Of a stretch of 64,000 nucleotides of DNA, positions 26,878 through 35,828 are shown in pieces; the stretch's first letter is position 1, and each line of letters begins with the position of its first letter. Below the pieces are notes generated by a model that was not told the DNA's origin, made no database searches, and saw nothing but the letters and a program-made list of their open reading frames with translations. The DNA is from VBAS01 sp964508655 (GTDB lineage Bacteria; Bacteroidota; Bacteroidia; Chitinophagales; Chitinophagaceae): positions 1 through 64,000 of the forward strand of contig CAZDUO010000004.1 in NCBI GenBank assembly GCA_964508655.1, in the 5' to 3' direction. Made by a program: the position numbers and the translations under genes.

Positions 26878-28038
26878 TCAAACTTTAAACTCCAACCACT
26901 TTTCATTTGATTTTCCCGAAGCCACTACATTTTCAATAAACGCCATGCCCCGGATGCCTTCATCCGGCCCGGGGAAATCGAGCCACTCATCCTGCGGTTT
27001 TTCCCCGTTCATCTTTGCACGGATGGTTAAAGCAAAATTGCGGTAGAGATTGGCAAATGCTTCGAGGTATCCTTCGGGGTGACCGGCGGGAGTTCGTGAA
27101 TTATGCTTTGCAAAAGAACTCACATAGCCTGTACCCGCACGGTAAATTTCGGCCGGCTTGTCAAGCCATTTTACAATAAGTGAATTGCAATCTTCCTGTT
27201 GCCAGTGCACACTTCCTTTTTCGCCATACACTCTTATTTTGATATTATTTTCATCGCCTGCGGCTATTTGTGTAGCCATCAGCACGCCGGTAGCGCCGTT
27301 ATCATACTTTAAAAACACGGCGCCATCGTCATCCAGCATGCGGCCTTCTACAACAATATTCAGGGCTGCGCAGATATGCGTAGTCTTTAACCCGGTGACG
27401 TACTCAGCCAGGTTGAAAGCATGCGTTCCGATATCACCCATGGCGCCGGCAATACCGCTGCGTTTGGGATCAGTACGCCACGATGCCTGTGCATTGCCTT
27501 CACTTTCTTTCAGTGTGCTGAGCCAGCCCTGCGGATATTCTGCGTATACTTTTCTTACTTTACCCAGCATCCCGCTTTTGATCATTTGCTTTGCCTGCTT
27601 TACCATCGGGAAACCGGTGTACGTATGCGTAAGCAAAAGTGTCAACCCGGTTTGCTGCACTTTTTCTTTTAACTGCTTTGCCTGGTCAAGAGAAAATGTA
27701 ATGGGCTTTTCGATCGCCACATTGAATCCTTTATCCAGCGCCATCATGGCCGGGTCGAAATGAACAAAGTTGGGCGTAACGATACTGACAAAATCAATCC
27801 GTTTGTCTTTGGGCATGGCCGCTTCTTTTTCCAGCATCACTTTATAATCGGTGTAAATGCGGTTTTCATCCAGAAACAAGCTCCGCCCGGAATCAACCGC
27901 TACTTCAGGATTTATACTGAGTGTGCCGGCTACTATTTCTATTTGTGCATCCATATTAAATGCAAAGCGGTGAATGGCGCCGATGAACGCATCCTTGCCG
28001 CCGCCGATCATGGCCATCCGGAGTTTTCTGTTTTCCAT
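26878..28038 (-). CDS. Gfo/Idh/MocA family oxidoreductase
   Basis: A 386-residue NAD(P)-dependent enzyme. The N-terminal Rossmann fold shows RMAMIGGGKDAFIGAIHRFA, then FVSIVTPNFVHFDPAM and the EKPITFSLDQA motif with the catalytic Lys of the family; GAMGDIGTHAFNLAEYVTGL follows. Family members oxidise or reduce sugars and inositols, including 3-keto sugars. No signal peptide, so cytoplasmic. It is the first gene of the leftward arm and starts 115 bases from the divergent permease gene. It likely reduces or oxidises the keto-sugar brought in by the neighbouring permeases. Confidence 0.92.
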   Translation of the reverse strand: MENRKLRMAMIGGGKDAFIGAIHRFAFNMDAQIEIVAGTLSINPEVAVDSGRSLFLDENRIYTDYKVMLEKEAAMPKDKRIDFVSIVTPNFVHFDPAMMALDKGFNVAIEKPITFSLDQAKQLKEKVQQTGLTLLLTHTYTGFPMVKQAKQMIKSGMLGKVRKVYAEYPQGWLSTLKESEGNAQASWRTDPKRSGIAGAMGDIGTHAFNLAEYVTGLKTTHICAALNIVVEGRMLDDDGAVFLKYDNGATGVLMATQIAAGDENNIKIRVYGEKGSVHWQQEDCNSLIVKWLDKPAEIYRAGTGYVSSFAKHNSRTPAGHPEGYLEAFANLYRNFALTIRAKMNGEKPQDEWLDFPGPDEGIRGMAFIENVVASGKSNEKWLEFKV

Positions 28039-28153
28039 TTTTCAAACAGTTGTTTGGGGTTGATAAAAATTAAATTAATGAGCGGTGAAGGTAAATGTGT
28101 TTTTAAAAATAGTACATTTAGCCCATCCAAAATTTTTTATCAAAACCAACACT
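28039..28153. promoter_or_regulatory. Divergent promoter region of the sugar cluster
   Basis: The 115 bases between the Gfo/Idh gene and the permease gene must hold the start signals of both arms. On the plus strand TACATTTA (28114-28121) is one base off TAnnTTTG. I see no clear operator. Confidence 0.45.
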
Positions 28154-29383
28154 ATGTCTGCTATCAACAAAAAACAACTGTTTCTTGCCAGCAGAATTGC
28201 ACTTGTAGTTACTGCCATGACATTTGCATACCGGGCAGCTTTGGAAGGAATCTGGGGAGATGAATTCACGCTGACCAAAGAACAGGTTGGCTGGATTTTC
28301 AGTCCTGCTTTCTGGGGTTTTACACTGGCCATGATTTTCGGCGGACCGCTTTGTGATGTAATTGGAATGAAAAAACTGGTGGGTCTTGCCTTCATCGGTC
28401 ATATCGCCGGCGTCATTATTTATTTAATAGCCAAAGATGCCACCATGCTTTTTATCGGCACCGTGTGCATCGGTGTGGGCAACGGAATGGTGGAAGCGGC
28501 CTGCAATCCCCTGGTTGTTTCCCTTTATCCGGATGATAAGACGACCAAGCTGAATTCCTTTCATGTATGGTTTCCGGGCGGCATCGTGATCGGGGGTCTT
28601 ATTTCTTACTTGTTGCTGGAACGAATGAATGTAGACTGGCGCATCATGGTTTCCATTCTTTTTCTTCCTGCGCTTATTTATGGTGTCATGTTCTGGCGGC
28701 TTGAATTTCCAAAAACAGAAAGAGTGGAAAAAGGGGTAAGCACAAAAGAAATGTTTTTAAGTTGCCTGAACCCGCTTTACATCATCATGATACTTTGCAT
28801 GTTTATGACGGCTGCCACCGAGCTGGGCACTAATCAATGGATAAATGCATTGCTCAGCAATGCCGGTGTTTCAGCCATTCTGATTCTTGTCATGATTAAC
28901 GGTATCATGGCACTGGGCCGTTCCTTTGCAGGTCCGGTGGTACATCGCCTGAATCCAAACGGAATGCTGATTTTCTCGGCTCTCTTTGCTGGCATCGGTT
29001 TGTTGCTGCTCAGTCAAACCACCGGGGCTGCCACTATTGGCGCTGCCGTTATTTTTGCCATCGGCATTTGTTTCTTTTGGCCTACCATGCTGGGTTTTGT
29101 TTCGGAGTATATTCCCAAAAGCGGTGCGCTGGGATTATCACTGATGGGAGGCGCCGGTATGTTTTCCACTTCACTGGTAATTCCGCTGATGGGAAAATGG
29201 TTTGATAAGAACAAGACCGAAGCAATAAGCCAGGGGCTGGATGAAGCGGCAGCCAATCATGCGGCCGGTTCCGATACACTGCTGAAAGTAGCCATTATGC
29301 CCGCCATCCTCATAGTTGTGTTCACACTAATTTATATTGTCCGCCGAAATGTTTATAAAAAGCAGAAAGCTGCCCATGCTTAA
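28154..29383 (+). CDS. MFS transporter, sugar permease type
   Basis: A 409-residue integral membrane protein with about 12 hydrophobic segments. It starts MSAINKKQLFLASRIALVVT (the open frame upstream adds 23 residues that cover the promoter). GNGMVEAACNPLVVSLYPDD and FHVWFPGGIVIGGL resemble fucose/glucose-galactose porter-like MFS proteins of Bacteroidota. It probably imports the sugar or keto-sugar handled by the cluster. It is the first gene of the rightward arm, 18 bases before the second permease. Confidence 0.88.
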   Translation: MSAINKKQLFLASRIALVVTAMTFAYRAALEGIWGDEFTLTKEQVGWIFSPAFWGFTLAMIFGGPLCDVIGMKKLVGLAFIGHIAGVIIYLIAKDATMLFIGTVCIGVGNGMVEAACNPLVVSLYPDDKTTKLNSFHVWFPGGIVIGGLISYLLLERMNVDWRIMVSILFLPALIYGVMFWRLEFPKTERVEKGVSTKEMFLSCLNPLYIIMILCMFMTAATELGTNQWINALLSNAGVSAILILVMINGIMALGRSFAGPVVHRLNPNGMLIFSALFAGIGLLLLSQTTGAATIGAAVIFAIGICFFWPTMLGFVSEYIPKSGALGLSLMGGAGMFSTSLVIPLMGKWFDKNKTEAISQGLDEAAANHAAGSDTLLKVAIMPAILIVVFTLIYIVRRNVYKKQKAAHA

Positions 29384-29401
29384 ACACCGGAACCTGCAAG
29401 T

Positions 29402-30610
29402 ATGAAACTCCTCACCCGCTTCCAGCTTTCACTCATGATGTTTCTCCAGTTTTTTATCTGGGGTGCATGGTATGTTACCATGGGCACTTACCTGGATAAG
29501 GTTTTAGGTGCCACCGGGTTCCAGGTGGGTGCGGCATACAGCGCCATGGCAATCGCCACCATCATCTCACCGTTTTTTGTAGGCATGGTGGCCGATAAAT
29601 TTTTCCCGGCGCAAAGAGTATTGGGTGTGTTGCATCTTATCGGGGCAGGTCTTTTATTTTACCTGACAAAAATTGATAACGCCGGTTTCTTTTACTGGAT
29701 TCTATTGTTGTACTCGCTGCTGTATGCGCCTACGCTGGCCTTGGCCAACTCAGTTGCTTTCCGGCAGATGAAAGATCCGGGCAAAGAATTCCCTTCTGTC
29801 CGCTTCCTAGGAACAATCGGATGGATAGTTGTTGGCTGGATGATTGATAAAGTGTTCAATCTTTCTACCGAACAACTGGCAACAACATTTATTATTGCAG
29901 CCGCAGCATCTGCTTTGCTTGGATTACTGAGTTTTACCCTGCCCGAAACACCGCCCAAAGCCAAAGGCACGAAAACAACTTTTGCACAGGTGCTGGGCGC
30001 CGATGCAATGGTGCTGTTCAAAAGCAAAGCCTTTACTGTATTTTTTATCGCATCCATACTTATCTGCATTCCGCTTTCATTTTATTACAGCTTCACCAAC
30101 TTGTTCCTCACCGAAGCAGGGATGAAAAATGTGACAAGCAGCATGACGCTGGGTCAATTTTCTGAAGCTGTCTTTATTTTACTCATCCCGTTTTTCTTCA
30201 CCCGGCTGGGCGTTAAATGGATGATTGCCATCGGCATGATAGCATGGGCCGTTCGCTTTGTATTTTTCAGTTATGGCGATGCCGACGCCGGCCTGTGGAT
30301 GCTTTTTGCAGGCATCATCCTGCATGGTGTTTGCTTTGATTTCTTTTTTGTAACCGGGCAAATCTATACCGATAGCAAAGCGGATATAAAAATTCAAAGT
30401 TCTGCACAAGGTCTTATAACCATGGCAACTTATGGAGTTGGTATGTGGATCGGCACTTTACTGAGCGGTTATGTAAAAGATTTTTATACGGCTGATAAAA
30501 TCGTAGCCTGGAAATCCGTCTGGCTGGTACCGGCAGGCATTGCCGCATCCGTACTGGTATTGTTTATTTTATTTTTTAATGAAAAAAGAAAAAGCCCTGT
30601 CACAACCTGA
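29402..30610 (+). CDS. MFS transporter, nucleoside permease (NupG/NHS) family
   Basis: A 402-residue protein with about 12 membrane segments, beginning MKLLTRFQLSLMMFLQFFIW and GAWYVTMGTYL, the typical NupG/XapB-like opening, with FPSVRFLGTIGWIVVGW in the middle and a late SSAQGLITMATYGVGMWIG. In this phylum such proteins are often found in sugar operons rather than with nucleoside genes, so the substrate here may be a sugar. It is cotranscribed with the preceding permease. Confidence 0.87.
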   Translation: MKLLTRFQLSLMMFLQFFIWGAWYVTMGTYLDKVLGATGFQVGAAYSAMAIATIISPFFVGMVADKFFPAQRVLGVLHLIGAGLLFYLTKIDNAGFFYWILLLYSLLYAPTLALANSVAFRQMKDPGKEFPSVRFLGTIGWIVVGWMIDKVFNLSTEQLATTFIIAAAASALLGLLSFTLPETPPKAKGTKTTFAQVLGADAMVLFKSKAFTVFFIASILICIPLSFYYSFTNLFLTEAGMKNVTSSMTLGQFSEAVFILLIPFFFTRLGVKWMIAIGMIAWAVRFVFFSYGDADAGLWMLFAGIILHGVCFDFFFVTGQIYTDSKADIKIQSSAQGLITMATYGVGMWIGTLLSGYVKDFYTADKIVAWKSVWLVPAGIAASVLVLFILFFNEKRKSPVTT

Positions 30611-30650
30611 ACTGGGCATAGTTTGTACCTTTAAAACCCGATTGCTTGCT

Positions 30651-31547
30651 ATGAAAAAATCAAACCGGAGAGAGGCGCTGAAAAAAATGGCAGCCGGTTC
30701 TGTGGCAGTGGCTGCCGCTCCGCTGCTGGGTTCGTTTACTGTTGAAAAAAAAACACGGGAAGCTCTACTCCTGAAAGGCAACATCAACCACTCCGTGTGC
30801 CAGTGGACTTATAATTTCCTTCCGCTTGAAGAATTGTGCATCGAAGTAAAAAAAATGGGGCTAGGCGCTATTGACCTCCTTGCACCAAAAGACTGGCCCA
30901 CGCTGAAAAACCACGGACTTCATTGCTCCATGTGCTATACCGCCGGCAAAGTAAGCCTTACCGACGGGTGGATTGACAAGGCCAACCATGCCTGGCTTAT
31001 CAAAGATTATTCAGAAGCCATTCCACTGGTGGCGGGGGCCGGGTTTAAAAATCTTATCTGCTTCAGCGGCAACCGCCGCGGCATGGATGATGAAACCGGC
31101 CTGAAGAACATGACGGAAGGCATTAAGCAAATCATTGGGCTGGCAGAAAAACACGGCGTGATTGTACAGATTGAAGTTTTTAACAGTAAAGTCAATCACC
31201 CCGATTACATGGCCGACAACAGCCGTTGGGCAGTGGAATTGTGCAAACGCATTGGCTCGCCCAACTTCAAAATTCTGTATGATATCTATCACATGCAGAT
31301 TAGCGAAGGCGATATTATCCGCACCATTCAAAACAATCATGAATACTTTGGTCATTATCACACGGCCGGCGTGCCGGGCCGGCACGAAATAAATGAAAGC
31401 CAGGAGCTGTATTACCCGGCCATCATGGAAGCGATTGTGAAAACCGGTTTCGCCGGGTATGTGGCGCAGGAGTTCATCCCAACCGGAAAAACAAATGAAG
31501 AAAAAGTAGCAGCGCTGAAAGATGCAGTGCGAAGATGTGATGTGTAA
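30651..31547 (+). CDS. Exported TIM-barrel protein, hydroxypyruvate isomerase-like
   Basis: A 298-residue protein from the ATG at 30651. The start MKKSNRREALKKMAAGSVAV AAAPLLG is a Tat-type signal (NRREALKK), so the folded protein is exported. The barrel carries the family metal ligands: VIVQIEVFNSKVNHPDYM (Glu), KILYDIYHMQI (Asp, His), GHYHTAGVPGRHE (His) and YVAQEFIPTG (Glu). Related proteins isomerise hydroxypyruvate or other ketoses. An open frame 37 codons longer overlaps the permease gene and would bury the signal. Confidence 0.87.
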   Translation: MKKSNRREALKKMAAGSVAVAAAPLLGSFTVEKKTREALLLKGNINHSVCQWTYNFLPLEELCIEVKKMGLGAIDLLAPKDWPTLKNHGLHCSMCYTAGKVSLTDGWIDKANHAWLIKDYSEAIPLVAGAGFKNLICFSGNRRGMDDETGLKNMTEGIKQIIGLAEKHGVIVQIEVFNSKVNHPDYMADNSRWAVELCKRIGSPNFKILYDIYHMQISEGDIIRTIQNNHEYFGHYHTAGVPGRHEINESQELYYPAIMEAIVKTGFAGYVAQEFIPTGKTNEEKVAALKDAVRRCDV

Positions 31548-31735
31548 AAGGGTGAGTGGCCAATGGAGGAATGACGGTGGGTGAATCAGCTCCATAGAAT
31601 TACCTGACGATGAACGGAGCGTCGCAACGGAAGCTTAATAGCAGTACTTAAAGCCGGGAATATAAAAATCATCACCCGGTTAAACAGGCGTTGAAAAAAA
31701 ATTGAAACGATAAACAATAAACAATAAACACAACC
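31548..31735 (+). other. Leader between isomerase and GMC genes with a 7-bp tandem repeat
   Basis: The right end has three ATAAACA units (31710-31730) directly before the GMC start. Further left GAACGGAGCGTCGCAACGGA resembles a diverged sequence (GTTGCGTCGC) at about 21866 on the opposite strand, perhaps an old interspersed repeat. Confidence 0.5.
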
Positions 31736-33433
31736 ATGGCAGACAACAACACGTACGATGCAATTGTGGTGGGCTCCGGCATCAGCGGAGGCTGGGCCGC
31801 CAAAGAGCTTTGTGAAAAAGGCCTCAAAACAATCATGCTGGAACGGGGCCGCAACATTGAGCATATAAAAGATTACGAACAAAGCAACAAACCGATATGG
31901 GAATATGCACATCGCGGCCAGCGTACACAGGAAATGATTAAGGACTATCCTGTGCTGAAACGGGATTACCCGCTTAACGAACGCAACCTGCATTTCTGGG
32001 TGAAAGACTCGGAATGTCCTTACACGGAAACAAAACGCTTCGACTGGTTTCGCGGTTATCATGTAGGCGGCCGTAGCCTCATGTGGGGCCGGCAGAGCTA
32101 CCGCTGGAGTGAATTTGACTTTGAAGCCAATGCAAAAGACGGCATTGCCATTGACTGGCCCATTCGCTACAAAGACATTGAACCGTGGTACACCCATGTA
32201 GAAAAATTTGCCGGCATACAGGGCTCTTATGAAAATCTGCCGCAACTGCCCGACAGTCATTTTCTGCCGGCCATGGAACTGAATGTGGTGGAAAAAGTGG
32301 TGGCTGAAAGAATCAAAAAACATTACAACAATCAGCGTACGCTTATCATCGGCCGTACGGCGCATGTTACAGCGCCATTGCCTGATAGCCCCGAAAGAAA
32401 TCTATGCATTTACCGCGACATGTGCTGGAACGGCTGTCCGCTTGGCGCTTATTTCAGCACACAGTCTTCCACATTGCCTGCTGCAATGAAAACCGGCAAT
32501 CTTACACTGCGGCCTTTCTCCATCGTGATGGAAATCATTTACGATAAAGACACAAAGCAAGCCAAAGGTGTAAAGGTGCTGGATGCAGAAACCAACAAGA
32601 CTTATGAATTTTTTGCAAAAGTTATTTTCCTCTGCGCATCAGCATTGAACTCAACGTGGATACTGATGAACTCCGCCACCGATATCTGGCCCGAAGGACT
32701 GGGCAGCAGCAGCGGCGAGTTGGGACATAATGTAATTGATCACCATTTCCGCTGCGGTGCCAGCGGTGAAGTAGAAGGATTTGAAGACCGGTATTATTTC
32801 GGTCACCGGCCCACAGGTTTTTACATCCCGCGGTTTGTCAATATTCCCGGCGATAGCAAAAAACGGGATTACCTGAGAGGCTTCGGTTACCAGGGCAGTG
32901 CCAGTCGTACGGGCTGGAGCCGCGATGTGGCCGAACTAACTATCGGCGCCGACCTGAAGGATGCTTTAAGCGAACCGGGAAACTGGCGGATAGGCGCCAC
33001 GGCCTTTGGCGAAACACTTCCTTATCATGAAAATAAAATAACCCTGAATAAAAAGGTGAAAGATAAATGGGGATTGCCTGTGCTGGATTTTGATGTAGAG
33101 TTTAAGGAAAATGAGAAAAAAATGCGGGTGGATATGAAAGGAGAAATGAAAGCAATGCTGGAAGCTGCCGGTGTGAAAAACGTTCGTGAATACGACGGCG
33201 ACAATGCGCCGGGCATGGGTATTCATGAAATGGGTACGGCACGCATGGGCCGCGACCCGAAAACCAGCGTACTTAACGGTAACAACCAGGTGTGGGACTG
33301 CATGAATGTGTTCGTTACCGACGGCGCCTGTATGACAAGCGCATCCTGCGTGAATCCCTCGCTTACTTATATGGCTATGACGGCAAGGGCAGTTGATTTT
33401 GCTGTGTCGGAGTTGAAGAAGTTGAACGTGTAA
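31736..33433 (+). CDS. GMC family FAD-dependent sugar dehydrogenase, copy 1
   Basis: A 565-residue flavoprotein. The dinucleotide-binding motif DAIVVGSGISGGWAAKELCE is at residues 8-27, and the C-terminal GMC domain carries the active-site pair: His in GIHEMGTARMGRDP and Asn in SCVNPSLTYMA. Around residues 224-234 it has C-x5-C-x3-C (CIYRDMCWNGC), like the motif that binds a 3Fe-4S cluster in FAD glucose dehydrogenases with cytochrome partners. It has no signal peptide; the following Tat subunit probably carries it out. It oxidises a sugar, perhaps at C3. Confidence 0.92.
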   Translation: MADNNTYDAIVVGSGISGGWAAKELCEKGLKTIMLERGRNIEHIKDYEQSNKPIWEYAHRGQRTQEMIKDYPVLKRDYPLNERNLHFWVKDSECPYTETKRFDWFRGYHVGGRSLMWGRQSYRWSEFDFEANAKDGIAIDWPIRYKDIEPWYTHVEKFAGIQGSYENLPQLPDSHFLPAMELNVVEKVVAERIKKHYNNQRTLIIGRTAHVTAPLPDSPERNLCIYRDMCWNGCPLGAYFSTQSSTLPAAMKTGNLTLRPFSIVMEIIYDKDTKQAKGVKVLDAETNKTYEFFAKVIFLCASALNSTWILMNSATDIWPEGLGSSSGELGHNVIDHHFRCGASGEVEGFEDRYYFGHRPTGFYIPRFVNIPGDSKKRDYLRGFGYQGSASRTGWSRDVAELTIGADLKDALSEPGNWRIGATAFGETLPYHENKITLNKKVKDKWGLPVLDFDVEFKENEKKMRVDMKGEMKAMLEAAGVKNVREYDGDNAPGMGIHEMGTARMGRDPKTSVLNGNNQVWDCMNVFVTDGACMTSASCVNPSLTYMAMTARAVDFAVSELKKLNV

Positions 33434-33497
33434 GGGGGAATTTCTGATTAATGATTATTAATTATTGATTAATTGAATAAGACATAAAACTTTTTAT

Positions 33498-34070
33498 ATG
33501 AACAGACGCGAACTTTTAAAAATGGTAGCTGCCGCCACAGGCGGTGTGGTCATCGGCGGCGATTTTTTCCTGGCCGGTTGTAAAAATCCTGAAGCAGGTA
33601 AAGGAAAAAAATTCACGGAAGAGGAAATTGCTTTTCTTGATGAAGTGGCAGAAACCATTTTCCCAAAAACCAGTACACCCGGCGCCAAAGAAGCCGGCGT
33701 GGGTAAATTTATGACCGTAATGGTAAACGACTGTTATGAACAAAAAGACCAGGATGCCTTTAAAGACGGCATGACTAAAATTGATGAAGCCTGCAAAAAA
33801 ATGCATGGGCATGGTTTTATGAAAGCATCGCCTGAACACCGTAAAGAAGTGCTGACGGCTATAGATAAGGAAAGGGCCGAATACCAGAAAAACAAAAAGC
33901 GGGAAGACCCCAATCATTATTTTCAGTATTTCAAGCAGCTCACCATTACGGGTTACTTCACTTCTAAAGCGGGAAGAGAAGGCGCTACCAATTACCAGCC
34001 CGTACCGGGAAAATATATGGGTGATGTGCCGTATAAGAAGGGCGATAAGGTGTTGACCGGGCTGAACTAA
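33498..34070 (+). CDS. Gluconate 2-dehydrogenase subunit 3 family protein, copy 1
   Basis: A 190-residue small subunit. MNRRELLKMVAAATGGVVIG has the Tat twin arginine and is followed by FFLAGC, a lipobox, so the protein is a Tat-exported lipoprotein. The mature part (FLDEVAETIFPKTSTPGAKE, AGVGKFMTVMVNDCYEQKDQ) is the typical family helix bundle. In known complexes this subunit lends its Tat signal to the GMC subunit. It lies 64 bases after GMC copy 1 and 42 before copy 2. Confidence 0.92.
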   Translation: MNRRELLKMVAAATGGVVIGGDFFLAGCKNPEAGKGKKFTEEEIAFLDEVAETIFPKTSTPGAKEAGVGKFMTVMVNDCYEQKDQDAFKDGMTKIDEACKKMHGHGFMKASPEHRKEVLTAIDKERAEYQKNKKREDPNHYFQYFKQLTITGYFTSKAGREGATNYQPVPGKYMGDVPYKKGDKVLTGLN

Positions 34071-34112
34071 TAATCAATAATTAAAAATTTTTGATTATTG
34101 ATTAGAAGAAAA

Positions 34113-35792
34113 ATGAATAATCAATTTGATGCAATCGTAATTGGCTCCGGTATCTCCGGCGGATGGGCAGCAAAAGAACTTTGTGAAAAAGGACTGAAAG
34201 TTTTGCTGCTCGAACGTGGCCGGGATGTAGTTCACCTGAAAGACTATCCCACTGCTACCATGCATCCCTGGCAGTTTGCTCACCGCGGCCGGATGCCTGT
34301 TTCTGTGTTAAAAGAAAATCCCATCGTGGCCCGTTGTTATGCTTTTGGCGAAGCCACCGAACATTTTTTTGTAAAAGACAAAGAGCATCCCTACATCCAG
34401 GAAAAACCATTTGACTGGATACGGGCTTACCAGGTGGGCGGCAAATCCTTGCTGTGGGCAAGACAGGTACAGCGCTGGAGCCTCTTTGAATTTGAAGCGC
34501 CGGCCCGTGATGGTTTTGCTACTCCCTGGCCCATTACTTACGATGACCTGGCGCCGTGGTACAGCCATGTGGAAAAATTTGCCGGCATCAGCGGCAATAA
34601 GGATGGCTTGGAGAATTTGCCCGACGGTGAATTTCTGCCGCCCTGGGAAATGAATGTGGTGGAGAAATACCTGGTGGAGCAATTCAAAAATTTTTATCCC
34701 GACCGGCCGGCAGTGATTGGCCGCTGTGCGCATCTTACCCAGCCGGCCGATATTCATATTCAGCAGGGCCGCGGGCAATGCCAGGCCAGAAGCTTGTGCG
34801 AACGGGGCTGTCCCTTTGGCGGTTATTTCAGCAGCAATGCATCCACTATTCCGTGGGCGCAAAAAACCGGCAACCTCACTTTGAAAACACATGCTGTGGT
34901 TCATTCCATCATTTATGATGATGAAAAGAAAAAAGCAACCGGCGTAAAAGTTATGGATGCAAATACAAAAGAAACAACTGAATATACGGCAAGAATAATT
35001 TTTGTAAATGCAGCCTGTATTAATACCAATCTGATTCTGCTGAATTCAAAATCGCAGCGCTTCTCCAATGGGCTCGGCAATGATAACAGGCTGCTGGGCA
35101 AATACATTTGTTTTCATAATTACCGTGGCTCTATCACAGCCACTATTGACGGATTTACGGATTATGTCACGTACGGTCGCAGGCCTACCATGATATTTAT
35201 GCCATCGTTCCGCAATGTGCGCAAGCAGGAAATGCCTTTCAAACGGGGCTACCTTATTGCTTTCTCCGCCAACCGTGGCCGTGGCACCGGCTATGCAGGT
35301 ATCGGTGAAGAGCTGAAACAATCGCAGATGGAAGCCGGCGGGTGGGGAGTGTTTATGATGATGCAGGGCGAAACAATTCCGAAAGAATCAAATCATGTAC
35401 GATTGAGTGCAGATAAAAAAGATGCCTGGGGTATTCCGCAACTCGTCACATCAGTTGACTACGACGAAAACGATGAAATGATTTTAAAAGATTTCCTGGA
35501 GCAGGGCGCTGAGATGCTGGAAAAAGCAGGTTGCAAAAACATCCATCCCCGCGACAGCAAACAGGCTCCGGGGCTTGATATTCATGAAATGGGCGGCGTA
35601 CGCATGGGCAGCGACCCTAAAACTTCGCTGCTGAACAAATGGAACCAGTTTCATAATTGCCCCAATGTATTTGTCACCGACGGCGCCTGCATGACCTCCA
35701 CCGGTACGCAGAATCCGTCATTAACTTTTATGGCCCTGACAGCAAGAGCGGCAAACTATGCAGCAGAAGAGTTTAAAAAAGGAATTCTCTGA
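34113..35792 (+). CDS. GMC family FAD-dependent sugar dehydrogenase, copy 2
   Basis: A 559-residue paralogue with AIVIGSGISGGWAAKELCEK at the N-terminus, the Cys motif CQARSLCERGC at about 223-233, DIHEMGGVRMGSDP and GTQNPSLTFMALTARA at the C-terminus. The ATG at 34113 is chosen because the four extra upstream codons read through the spacer. It follows a small subunit and precedes another GMC gene, so it has no small subunit of its own directly after it. Residue changes in the middle (VGGKSLLWARQ instead of VGGRSLMWGRQ) suggest a different substrate from copies 1 and 3. Confidence 0.92.
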   Translation: MNNQFDAIVIGSGISGGWAAKELCEKGLKVLLLERGRDVVHLKDYPTATMHPWQFAHRGRMPVSVLKENPIVARCYAFGEATEHFFVKDKEHPYIQEKPFDWIRAYQVGGKSLLWARQVQRWSLFEFEAPARDGFATPWPITYDDLAPWYSHVEKFAGISGNKDGLENLPDGEFLPPWEMNVVEKYLVEQFKNFYPDRPAVIGRCAHLTQPADIHIQQGRGQCQARSLCERGCPFGGYFSSNASTIPWAQKTGNLTLKTHAVVHSIIYDDEKKKATGVKVMDANTKETTEYTARIIFVNAACINTNLILLNSKSQRFSNGLGNDNRLLGKYICFHNYRGSITATIDGFTDYVTYGRRPTMIFMPSFRNVRKQEMPFKRGYLIAFSANRGRGTGYAGIGEELKQSQMEAGGWGVFMMMQGETIPKESNHVRLSADKKDAWGIPQLVTSVDYDENDEMILKDFLEQGAEMLEKAGCKNIHPRDSKQAPGLDIHEMGGVRMGSDPKTSLLNKWNQFHNCPNVFVTDGACMTSTGTQNPSLTFMALTARAANYAAEEFKKGIL

Positions 35793-35828
35793 ATCAATTA
35801 TTAATGATTAATTAATAATTATTTTTTT

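Noticed and set aside
31586..32365. 259-codon frame antisense to the first GMC gene
   Set aside because: Repeated in weaker form opposite GMC copies 2 and 3, as expected for a shadow of conserved coding sequence.
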